The position numbers and the translations under genes were made by a program. The notes beneath the pieces are model-generated. The model saw only the letters and a program-made list of their open reading frames with translations, ran no database searches and was not told the DNA's origin. A stretch of 14,581 nucleotides of DNA from Amoeboradix gromovi. Lineage: Eukaryota > Sanchytriomycota > Sanchytriomycetes > Sanchytriales > Sanchytriaceae. Of the stretch, positions 6,501 to 13,208 are shown piece by piece; position 1 is the first letter of the stretch, and every line of letters starts with the position of its first letter. The stretch spans positions 1 through 14,581 of the forward strand of contig JADGIF010000209.1 in NCBI GenBank assembly GCA_018985225.1, read 5' to 3'.

Positions 6501-9406
6501 GAATTCATTAATTCATTTAGGTATTGCTGCAACTGTGTGACTTTTTGAGACCATGTAGGAACTTGACAATACAGTAACAATTCCTTGGCTTTAATGGAAA
6601 TTGATTGATCTATTCTGGTGTTATAAGCCAACTCTTTGATTTCATCTATGAAATGCTTATTTAGTATGGATATGCTTTTCTCACTCTTTAACAAGTCCAA
6701 CAAACAGGATATTAATTCCATGGTCCAGGTTGTATAGTGATGCTTCCATAGGACTGAGAGCCATTTATTGTAATCGTTGGGATATTTGCGCTTTAATGAT
6801 TCTAATATATCATTATTGGAGTGCAAGTTAGTAAAAAATTCCACATCGGTGCAAAAATCATGGAACAAGTCGCCCACGCAATCCATTTCGTACGACGCAC
6901 GCCCATTTCGGAACTTTTTAGCTAATAAAAGAGGCTTGGCTGCATTCGCATTGTCACTTAATAGTTCAATTAACTTTACAGATGGAAAATCCAGGTTATC
7001 ATGCTCCGATTGCGTGATGTGATTCATTATAAGGTCAATATTAGGGATTCGGCCTTCAAGTAGCAGCAAATGTTGTTTAATCATATCAAATGGCAGTTCA
7101 TAACGAGCAAACAATGATAGATACACAGAACAAGTAAGTCCCACATCGGCTTCTGGATGGTAGCCGCTCATAATGTTCGTAATTTGTCTAGTCATGTCGT
7201 TGAATACTCCAATACATGTATCATTTGGTGATCCAGGCCTAGAAATCTTGGGAAATTGTCCATTAAAAAAAGTCAACTCTTCATTATCCACGTGATTTGT
7301 GAACTTGCATATGGGCTGATTTGCAATTATAGAAGCACCCTCGTTTTCTAGTATTTGTAGGCTCCCAGACTTTGGCGAAAATATAGGTGAAATCATCTTC
7401 ATGACCTCCATATAACAAATTACATCACCTTTAACAACATGTTGACCATCTGAAATGCACCATTTTGTAATCTTACCACTCCCTATAGATTTTACTGTTG
7501 ATTTATCGTAATTCATTTCAAGTGTAAATATTTGGTTTCTAAAACTTACTTCTAAACAACTACTAAAATCCCTTCCATAAACTGTATTAGAGTTAAATCC
7601 GTCACTTATTAACAGTCCACCATCTGCTAACTCTACAAAGTCCACGATCATGTACGAGTTATTTAAAACTAGCTTTATTTTTGTAGCTTCGCATTCAAAC
7701 CCTTGTAGCTTGTATCCAACATTGTTTATTACGCACTGAAACTCGCAGTCTCTTTTAAACAGCGCTTTTTTAGGCAGTTTGCCACGCTTCAAATCATTTA
7801 CAAAGTATTCATCTCTTTGCTTAAATTTGATGTAGAAGTAATAAACAGACCCATATAATACAGCAGTGAACTCGTCATTGAACGTTTTTATCCTTTGATG
7901 CTTTAAAAGATCGTCAAGCCACTCGGTATTATAGTTATTTTGAATAAAAGCTTGAGTCTCCATCAGCTTTACCAAATATGCTACCGACGTTCTGAATTCA
8001 CTTTGTATACTCAATTCACGCAACGCAACGATTAAGTTGATTCTTGCTTCATCTCTAGTGGCTCCCTGTGAAAATACATGACCAAATTGAGAATCAGCAA
8101 ACTCGTGTAATCCACCTTTACTGTCAACAGAAAAGTAGCCCCATACATTGTTCCGAGATTTAAAGGACAGTTGACTCATAGTACCACTAGAAGGAAGGAA
8201 CCCTTTATCTGGATTTTCAGCTGTAATTCGAGCGGAAATCACATGGCATAATGGCTTTGGATATATATTTGAGGCGTATAAATCAAAGTCATCCGAATCT
8301 ATTTTAAGAAATTTAACGATATCAGGTATTTTTGTTAACGGAATACCCATGGCAACCTGAACTTGACATGCCAACAGGTTTAAACCAGTTATCATCTCAG
8401 TACAAGGATGCTCGACCTGCAGCCTCGGGTTCAACTCCAAAAAGTAGAACTCATTAGAATTAGGATCATAAAGATATTCAACAGTGCCTGCGGATCTATA
8501 GCCGACCATTCTAGCCAATTTGACCGCACATTTTTCCATCTTGGAAATAACATTGACTGGCACAATAACAGCTGGAGCTTCCTCAATAATCTTCTGATGT
8601 CTGCGCTGAACTGAGCAGTCTCTACTAAACACACTTATGGAATCTCCGTATTCGTCTGATAGCAATTGAACCTCAACATGCCTAACATTCACAGCTGTTT
8701 TCATAACAAAAATCGGAGAACCAGGAAGCTCCGCTTTGACCTGAGAGTACATTTCTGGAACTTGTGAGGAATCCAACACTTTTCGAATACCTTTACCACC
8801 TCCACCTTCACTGGCCTTTATCATTGATGGATATCCAATTCTGTCGCACCAGTCTTGACAATGTTGAACAGATTTAATAGAAGCTTCATTATAATACAAA
8901 TCAATGTCGGAAATATTTTCAATATGTATGTCCTTGCCGTTCCAAGGTATGCAAGGCACCCCCGCAGATTGAGCCAAAATCATCGAGCCAATCTTATCAC
9001 CCAAAGCTCTCATTGCAGTAGCATTAGGTCCAATGAACAAAATACCCTCCTTACTCAACCTTTCTGGTAAGAAAGGATTCTCTGAAGCATGGCCCCAACC
9101 AGGCCAAACTGCATCAACATTGTACTGCTTTGCGATTTCGATAATAAGGTGAACGTTAGCGTAATTGTCCACGTTTCCACCACCAATTACCTTAACATAT
9201 TGGTCTGCAATTTTAATAAATTCTGCATTCACTTTCAAATCATCGTCTGATGCCATGACAATTAACTCAACCGCATCCTCAGAGAACTGCTCATAGGACC
9301 ATTGCCGTATACTCCTAATGCATTTAACCGCAGCTATTCCATTATTGGCAATAAGGATTCTTTTTATGGCTTTCTTTCCTTTCTTTGAGTCGCAATACTG
9401 TTGCAT
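3560..9406 (-). CDS. ACC1: Acetyl-CoA carboxylase, multidomain eukaryotic type
   Basis: It carboxylates acetyl-CoA to malonyl-CoA, the committed step of fatty acid synthesis; a cytosolic location is inferred from its family and from the absence of an obvious targeting peptide. The 1948-residue frame has no intron. Biotin carboxylase comes first: RILIANNGIAAVK near residue 17, GWGHASENP, the ATP-grasp loop GGGGKG (201-206), CSVQRRHQKIIEEAP and NPRLQVEH (326-333). The biotin carrier motif MEVMKM follows, with biotinyl Lys670. Next is a long divergent central region (about 710-1290). The carboxyltransferase halves contain FSCNSGAR (1416-1423), NWRGFSGGQ (1726-1734) and GELRGGSW (1767-1774), and all key motifs look intact. 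It is about 285 residues shorter than yeast Acc1 (2233), with a short N-terminus and a reduced central region. The ATG at 9406 is chosen because it opens about 16 residues before the first conserved block. It is divergent from the hydrolase gene and precedes the phosphopantetheinyl transferase. Confidence 0.97.
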   Translation of the reverse strand: MQQYCDSKKGKKAIKRILIANNGIAAVKCIRSIRQWSYEQFSEDAVELIVMASDDDLKVNAEFIKIADQYVKVIGGGNVDNYANVHLIIEIAKQYNVDAVWPGWGHASENPFLPERLSKEGILFIGPNATAMRALGDKIGSMILAQSAGVPCIPWNGKDIHIENISDIDLYYNEASIKSVQHCQDWCDRIGYPSMIKASEGGGGKGIRKVLDSSQVPEMYSQVKAELPGSPIFVMKTAVNVRHVEVQLLSDEYGDSISVFSRDCSVQRRHQKIIEEAPAVIVPVNVISKMEKCAVKLARMVGYRSAGTVEYLYDPNSNEFYFLELNPRLQVEHPCTEMITGLNLLACQVQVAMGIPLTKIPDIVKFLKIDSDDFDLYASNIYPKPLCHVISARITAENPDKGFLPSSGTMSQLSFKSRNNVWGYFSVDSKGGLHEFADSQFGHVFSQGATRDEARINLIVALRELSIQSEFRTSVAYLVKLMETQAFIQNNYNTEWLDDLLKHQRIKTFNDEFTAVLYGSVYYFYIKFKQRDEYFVNDLKRGKLPKKALFKRDCEFQCVINNVGYKLQGFECEATKIKLVLNNSYMIVDFVELADGGLLISDGFNSNTVYGRDFSSCLEVSFRNQIFTLEMNYDKSTVKSIGSGKITKWCISDGQHVVKGDVICYMEVMKMISPIFSPKSGSLQILENEGASIIANQPICKFTNHVDNEELTFFNGQFPKISRPGSPNDTCIGVFNDMTRQITNIMSGYHPEADVGLTCSVYLSLFARYELPFDMIKQHLLLLEGRIPNIDLIMNHITQSEHDNLDFPSVKLIELLSDNANAAKPLLLAKKFRNGRASYEMDCVGDLFHDFCTDVEFFTNLHSNNDILESLKRKYPNDYNKWLSVLWKHHYTTWTMELISCLLDLLKSEKSISILNKHFIDEIKELAYNTRIDQSISIKAKELLLYCQVPTWSQKVTQLQQYLNELMNSNNPSELLVSLVESPCCILDLLVEFALNEPFIKHCCLMCFIAKTVGPATRTSVLSEDVLTFSKEDIEGRIVVASVKHLSDQLNEFNNDRINLIYVILDDIYGYTDEEWSKLLVQYTWNTRITFIIYKSKSFLKYFTFKNKVEDIVIRNVEPGLVVDLELSRFVNFTINPLFYDNVKCQVYHAIAKDNKNDERIFIRYVTHTFDNDINHSIDIKSFLLNHGRQMLAVMLNVMEIASIAHPNSNHNHLFVVFKPIFMLEITVIELELTKFIKQHGVLFRKLKITTSEIIFTVITSEYSEPQSCRFIASDEDGLNIKMIINNTAIKEPYLPITAIQSNRAKAISMNTIYIHDIPSIISRSVAELNGSLESVLYLQVINDQVVESTTFIPATIAMVAYKFIYKSPEAPQGRSVIVIANDICNNYGSFSVLESQYFYRISEYCRKYRLPRIYFSCNSGARVGVVDSIIPYLQVKLVNNQIQYLYITSENYLFLKLNSPDILQDVVFEQLENEQRIKSVVGTNIGVENLSASGLIASETFECYNECFTVSIVSCRSVGIGAYLSRLASRVIQKKDSCILLTGKDALNKLLQNKVYNNNLQLGGPEVMYSNGTSHLIVNTDQDAFNKALKWIQYVPLTMGELAPRLVTDSRTTLDKYDYSNIRASICSVEYDGLLDKGSFMETCGGWAKTIIIGRGRLMGYPIGVITSDSIKSESYIPADPAQLASSERCVSEAAHVFYPNGAYKTAEAIKDFNHEGLPLLILANWRGFSGGQTDMYNMVLKFGSMIVEQLQQYKQPVIIYILPNGELRGGSWVVLDSSINKEQISIFADKTSKGNILEPQGLAAIKLRNEKQLQLYNSMFDKGAVKIPQAQTSLVLQIAEYYAGLHDTPERMMQMKVIDDIVEWEDCRRYFGAFLEMALLKEHYYRYYKRMYDKFELNTNVKKSEVLNKIQGDLKDVNKCEEILYDMVVREIKQKVEYLQRAIKVM

Positions 9407-9533
9407 GATGGGGTAACGTATTGCGATTCTCTGAAAGGTCTAATGCATTAGAGTTTAACTTAGTTCAATAATATCGTAAAATTGCGTTATTGAACTACAT
9501 TCCAATTCTTTCCAGAAAATACTTCAACACAAA
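9407..9533. promoter_or_regulatory. Divergent promoter region with 11-bp perfect inverted repeat
   Basis: The 127 bp between the acetyl-CoA carboxylase start (minus) and the hydrolase start (plus) must serve both genes. TAGTTCAATAA at 9461-9471 and TTATTGAACTA at 9487-9497 form a perfect inverted repeat around a 15-bp spacer. It lies about 55 bp from the carboxylase ATG and 37 bp from the hydrolase ATG. It could be the binding site of a dimeric regulator; no known fatty-acid-gene motif is recognised with certainty. Confidence 0.4.
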
Positions 9534-10067
9534 ATGAAACCAAACTTACCCAGTAACAGGTCAGATATTTTGCTTGTCGTCCTTCATCCACATCCCTATT
9601 TGGGTGGATGTCCTGCAAATAATGTAGTAGAGTTGTTTAAGGATCTACCTTTCATTTTATATACACCTCAACTTCGGGGATTATTTGCTGAATGTGAGTT
9701 AAAGAGAATTAAAAAAAGAATTCGCGAGATCAACCATCAAAAATGCTACATTATTGGATACTCTTACGGAAGTTTGGTTGCATCTTTACTAGCGAGAGAT
9801 ATTATCTGCGACAAGCTTATTTTAATTTCTATACCTTACAGCGTGTCATTTCTATGTACCATGAAGTCAAGTGAAATAAAAGAGTTCATAAAATCCACGA
9901 AAATTCCTCTCAGGATAATCCATGGTGATGGTGATCAGTTTGCTTCAAGTGAGAAAATACTTGATAATTTCAATAATGTAACTATAATGAGTAAAGTTGA
10001 TCACTTTTGGTTTTATAAAGAAAAAGAGCTGCTGGAAATTGTTTCTCACTTTCTTCTAAATGAATAA
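9534..10067 (+). CDS. Small alpha/beta hydrolase (HPHP...GG family)
   Basis: The 177-residue protein has the order of a compact alpha/beta hydrolase. HPHPYLGG (18-25) lies in the oxyanion region, GYSYG (75-79) is the nucleophile elbow with Ser77, HGDGDQF (130-136) supplies the likely acid Asp134, and DHFWF (156-160) supplies the likely base His157. A full Ser-Asp-His triad is therefore present. There is no signal peptide or membrane segment. The HPHP-x2-GG signature resembles a family of small uncharacterised hydrolases (COG2945-like; related folds occur in Tex30/KANL3). The substrate is unknown. The ATG has an A-rich context (ACAAAATGA). AATAAA (10063-10068) overlaps the stop codon. Sharing a promoter region with acetyl-CoA carboxylase hints at a thioesterase or lipid role, but that is inference only. 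Confidence 0.88.
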   Translation: MKPNLPSNRSDILLVVLHPHPYLGGCPANNVVELFKDLPFILYTPQLRGLFAECELKRIKKRIREINHQKCYIIGYSYGSLVASLLARDIICDKLILISIPYSVSFLCTMKSSEIKEFIKSTKIPLRIIHGDGDQFASSEKILDNFNNVTIMSKVDHFWFYKEKELLEIVSHFLLNE

Positions 10068-10135
10068 ATAAGTTAAGTAAACCCATTTATTTTAATACAA
10101 TCACTGTGATTACTAGCAGTAAACCCTTGTTTCTT

Positions 10136-10161
10136 TAAAAGGCTCTGCTCTAAGCCTTTTA
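10136..10161. other. Perfect 9-bp hairpin TAAAAGGCT/AGCCTTTTA
   Basis: TAAAAGGCT (10136-10144) and AGCCTTTTA (10153-10161) pair perfectly around the 8-base loop CTGCTCTA. It lies about 70 bp past the hydrolase stop and about 110 bp past the Fanzor-remnant stop on the opposite strand. The rest of 10068-10270 contains no gene that I can see. It may be a transcript-end hairpin, or part of the non-coding 3' part of the Fanzor element. Confidence 0.45.
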
Positions 10162-10270
10162 CACTTTTTATATCTTGACTTTGTCAAAACATTAACACAG
10201 CTATCTGCCTCAATTAAATTAACGATTTATTGCGATTGCCTTAGTTTCATTGCTTCAGTATCTCTCCTCG

Positions 10271-10639
10271 CTAAAAGTCCTGATTTCCGAGAAAATCGAG
10301 AATTTCCACAGAGAAACTAGCAGTGCCAGTAAATCTGTTATAGTGATTACTCACGCTTGCACTACACTGAGGCGGGATTGAACAAGGATGCAGATACTTG
10401 ATGTATATGTTCCTTGCTGCCGTATGGTCTCTATCTATCTCCAAATGACACTTTGTACAGGTGTAAATTTCTAAGTTGGTTTTCTTTAGAGTACCCCACC
10501 TTGTATATGTCTGACTAGTAAATGATTCATTGCATTCGACCATCGTCTTTCCTCTTTGTTTACACTTGAACTTCAAGCGTTCCTTGAACAAATCGTACAG
10601 ATATCGCTTTCCTGGTGTTAAAAGACATAATTCTTCCAT
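10271..10639 (-). pseudogene. Fanzor/TnpB-like nuclease, decayed C-terminal remnant
   Basis: The 122-residue open frame matches the C-terminal third of TnpB/Fanzor (OrfB zinc-ribbon) proteins, which are RNA-guided RuvC-type DNA nucleases of transposons. Visible parts are PGKRYLYDLFKERLKFKCK (9-27), the strand before the ribbon ending in ESFTSQT (38-44), the second zinc pair CTKC and the last RuvC block DRDHTAARNI. The first zinc pair should read C-x-x-C but here reads YTRW, so both cysteines are lost and the ribbon could not bind metal normally. The ATG is internal: the frame is closed by TGA at 10655-10657. An overlapping frame upstream gives RNWSKHG, which resembles the Fanzor segment before the PGK motif, so a frameshift near 10612 is likely. 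The N-terminus and most RuvC residues are absent. Non-functional. Confidence 0.8.
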
Positions 10640-10860
10640 GCTTGGACCAGTTCCTCAGTCTGAGACGAATGTATGCTGTACCTGTTAGTTCTTTCTTTAG
10701 ATTTTATTTACCACTTGTGAAAGGAAGAATATCGAGTTTTTAGGCTATTGGAAAAATCGTGAAATTGTATAGAAATGCATACAAATTCGCGATAAATGAT
10801 TTGTTCAAGAAAACAATCAAGTTGTTTTAAAATATTTCCAATAGCAGACTTGATCGCAAT
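10600..10860 (-). repeat. Fanzor-derived repeat, copy 1
   Basis: About 10600-10815 is clearly similar to 13209-13420 in the same orientation. Shared strings include CCATGCTTGG, CCAGTTCCTCA, GTATGCTG, CTGTTAGTT and TTTCTTTAGATTT, and identity is roughly 70 percent by eye. On the minus strand both copies encode the same peptide pattern in one frame (TRYSSF, then IKSKE, TN and SI), so the repeat derives from coding sequence upstream of the zinc-ribbon part. In copy 1 a TAA interrupts that frame after RYSSFHKW. An inverted repeat GCTATTGGAAA lies at 10744-10754 and 10835-10845. Confidence 0.6.
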
Positions 10861-11355
10861 TCTTTTTATCAATTGCAAATGAGCCCAATAGCATCATCTC
10901 GATTATGTCAAATCCAAAGACTTCAATAATAATTGCGGAACATGCTCTCAACAAGATAAATTCGATATGTCTCTAAATCAGGAAAGACACCCTTAGGAAG
11001 TCATAAATAATCCAAAAATCCTTAATCTTTCCTCACTTGCTCAAAAGGGACCCTCTTAGTTGGAAGACGCTCACCTAGTAAAAAAAGAGGCTCTTGAACG
11101 ACAGATCAGCACTGTGTTTGAGGACTTCTCAAGAAATCGAAATACCAAAGATACTCGAGGTAGACAAAGACCAAATGGCAGCAATGTGCATAACGTCAAG
11201 TATATGCTCCCAATTAAATCCCGCCTCAGGACAGTTGAAGCATGAGCAAGTGTGACAGAGTGACTGGCTTTGTCAGTTCCTCTGTGTAATTACGTGCCTT
11301 TCTCGTAAATCAGATCTTTAGCAAATACCTCCCAACAAGTTTAATTTTTTAAACT
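10861..11355 (+). other. Gene-poor interval with two short open stretches
   Basis: No convincing gene is present. ATG at 10905 opens 23 codons (MSNPKTSIIIAEHALNK) to TAA at 10974. A different frame is open from a TTG at 11060 to TGA at 11243-11245, just after CCCTCTTAG, which looks like a 3' splice site. Its product (including EALERQISTVFEDFSRNR) is hydrophilic. The two could be exons or the ruins of one gene, but no 5' splice site (GTATGT or similar) joins them. The last 40 bp before 11356 are T/A-rich and may hold the promoter of the next gene. Confidence 0.25.
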
Positions 11356-12114
11356 ATGGAGGCAATTCATTCAATTTTAACTTCAGAGTCCATTGATATC
11401 TATCAATTTATCGAGGCTGAATCAATATATAATGAGCAGCTTATAAGGCTGAAAAAGCCGGATGATCTTGAGGACCATACAGCTAAAAATACAAAAATTA
11501 AAGAACTTCAAAACAACATTCGACAAATAGAGCTAGCCACTCAGAGAACACAGCTTCTAGATTTGGACAAGCAGGCTATTTTTGAAGTGACTGGTATCGA
11601 GCCGACAGGAACTTTGGAGAATTCATTAGAACTACAAGAAGTGATTAACCAAAAAATCAAGGAAGCCTCTATAGTTATTGATAAATTGATACCTCTGCCT
11701 GACCAAGATAAAAAAGGGAAAAAGAACGAAAAACTGCTTGTCAAGAGGATGGTTATGAGTATACAGGGTCAAATTAAAGAGTATCCACTTTATGTGCAAA
11801 GACGTAAGAAACTGAAGAAGTTAATGTTCGGTTTGCAACTGGTTTACAATGATTTGTGTTTTATTTTGAATTCATCCCAAAGCTGCGGTTGGGACCATTG
11901 GTACGGATTTGACTTAAATGTCACAAATGAAGAAGTGCAGCTGATAAACAACTACAGCAAGACTAAAATATCATTTACATGTGTCGAAGAAGAGATCAAA
12001 ATGCATTATAACGGCAAAACATATGATACTTGTTCGCCATTTTATCTAAATGTATCAGAGTTACTGAATTTTCCTACGGCATCCTTTAAATCTACTAGCC
12101 AAGGAAAGGGTTAA
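11356..12114 (+). CDS. Hypothetical coiled-coil protein, 252 residues
   Basis: I do not recognise the family. The frame is uninterrupted and ends TAA at 12112-12114, with AATAAA (12113-12118) overlapping the stop, as in neighbouring real genes. The N-terminal half is strongly charged and helical (about residues 25-75 and 90-110, including KNTKIKELQNNIRQIE), suggesting coiled coil. A basic patch follows (RRKKLKKL, 149-156). The C-terminal part (about 175-250) is less charged, with aromatic residues (GWDHWYGFDLN, then NYSKTKISFTC) and looks like a small beta-containing domain. There is no signal peptide or membrane helix. A long coil with a small C-terminal domain is common in kinetochore, spindle and tethering subunits, but nothing here decides between them. 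The start is the first ATG after a T-rich run. Confidence 0.75.
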   Translation: MEAIHSILTSESIDIYQFIEAESIYNEQLIRLKKPDDLEDHTAKNTKIKELQNNIRQIELATQRTQLLDLDKQAIFEVTGIEPTGTLENSLELQEVINQKIKEASIVIDKLIPLPDQDKKGKKNEKLLVKRMVMSIQGQIKEYPLYVQRRKKLKKLMFGLQLVYNDLCFILNSSQSCGWDHWYGFDLNVTNEEVQLINNYSKTKISFTCVEEEIKMHYNGKTYDTCSPFYLNVSELLNFPTASFKSTSQGKG

Positions 12115-12637
12115 TAAAAGATTTTTGATATTGTAACATATTATGAACACTTAACCTTTCAGATACAGGTAAAACTTATTTTGCATAGTTCGTAGAAAAG
12201 AACGGAAGCCGTCTTAAGAATAGCTATGCCAAATCTTGCAACTTTTAGCAGATTTGCAAAAAAACGAAGCAAATTGAATATAAGTGCTGAGAAAACTCCG
12301 AATAAAATATTTATACATCAAACACACGAGAAATCCCTTGCCACAAAAGACCGAATCCTATGAGCACTTCATGGACAGAATTCGCGAAAATGAATCAATT
12401 ATGACATAAAAAGTCTTTGTGAATGTTTTTAGTTAAGTTCCGTTTATTTAATCATGCAACAGTAAAATATTACACATATACAGCTAGATTTTTTGCCTCA
12501 TTTTGGTTGTCATATTTTTGAACACGACATGCGGATTTGATCGTAATTAAAAAATTAAAAACAAGATGCTTTTCAAATGATTTTTGGGAGGCGGTTAACA
12601 GAATTAAATAAGTGCATCCGCTGGTATATAAATCCAA
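12115..12637 (+). other. Gene-poor interval with a possibly frameshifted short coding stretch
   Basis: ATG at 12226 opens 45 codons to TGA at 12361-12363 (a basic start, MPNLATFSRFAKKRSKLN). A second frame is open from 12284 to TAA at 12407-12409 and ends ESYEHFMDRIRENESIMT, which reads like a natural protein C-terminus. A single frameshift near 12350 would join them into about 60 residues. No family is recognised, and no other feature is seen to 12637 apart from AT-rich sequence. Confidence 0.2.
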
Positions 12638-12877
12638 TCAAAAGCTTTGGAACATTGTTGAAAAGTCAATATCTATAACGGGGATCGCTGTTATAAGCAT
12701 AAAATTTTCGTGTATACTTGCTAGAATAGGCATCAAAAGACCAGAATGGAAGCAATGACCCTGAATTGGCTGTATTATAAGGCTCTCGAAAGAACCATCT
12801 CTACTTGCAATTGCTGCCATTTCGCAGACTCTGCATAAATTACATTTGCAAAAGAAACGGGATATTCTCTGTGAAAT
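12638..12877 (-). other. Cys-rich open stretch, possible terminal exon beside element A
   Basis: A minus-strand frame is open for 79 codons from 12877 to TGA at 12638-12640. It has Met only at residue 20 (12820). It begins right after TTGTCTCATTTTAG, a good-looking 3' splice site, and starts with FFCKCNLCRVCE, that is, C-x-C-x2-C-x2-C at residues 10, 12, 15 and 18. The rest is hydrophobic and protein-like (HSGLLMPILASIHENFM). Element A starts 17 bp upstream (12894), so any upstream exon would be separated by it. It could be a real last exon, a remnant or chance. Confidence 0.25.
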
Positions 12878-12893
12878 CTAAAATGAGACAATA

Positions 12894-13192
12894 TGGGACA
12901 CCAAATATAAAAACTAGACTAACTCGTTTTTAAAGGAGGTGCTCCATACGAAGGAAATGCTATCATTAATCAAAGATCTTCTATTGTACCAGTTTTCTTT
13001 CATTACTTTCAATCCCCTTTTCAAAATAAAACTAGATATGAGGTCTTTGAGCATCTAAGCAAAAGGTGCATTTTCTTAGACGGTACTCTTTTCTAGAGTC
13101 ATTTTGCAATGTTATCCATAAAATTAACAAAGCTGAATTAATGTTCCAAGTTGTTACTGAAAGTTAGTCCAGTTTTTATATTTGATGTCCCA
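12894..13192 (-). mobile_element. Complete 299-bp MITE with TA target duplication (family copy A)
   Basis: The left terminal repeat TGGGACACCAAATATAAAAA continues to CTAGACTAACT. The right one (reverse complement from 13192) is TGGGACATCAAATATAAAAA and continues to CTGGACTAACT: 29 of 31 bases match. TA flanks both sides (12892-12893 and 13193-13194), the signature duplication of Tc1/mariner-type transposition. There is no transposase. The 130 bp inside the left end match copies B (484-903) and C (1-84), which lie in the opposite orientation. It sits 16 bp from the Fanzor-derived repeat copy 2 and 14 bp from the Cys-rich stretch, so it probably landed between or within older sequence. Confidence 0.85.
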
Positions 13193-13208
13193 TATGTTTT
13201 TATTGTTG

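Noticed and set aside
3271-9070. Several plus-strand open frames of 60-101 codons across the transferase and carboxylase genes
   Set aside because: They lie antisense to strongly conserved coding sequence and have no family signal; they are shadows of the real frames.
11060-11245. 61-codon frame before the coiled-coil gene as a gene
   Set aside because: It starts with TTG, has no ATG and no homology; kept only as a possible exon or remnant within the interval entry.
11541-11744. 67-codon minus-strand frame
   Set aside because: It is antisense to the coiled-coil gene, and its Ser/Phe-rich composition mirrors the Lys/Glu codons opposite.
12820-12877. Resemblance of the LCRVCE stretch to the insect ZAD zinc-finger domain
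   Set aside because: The later cysteines of that domain are absent and the rest of the window does not look like insect DNA.
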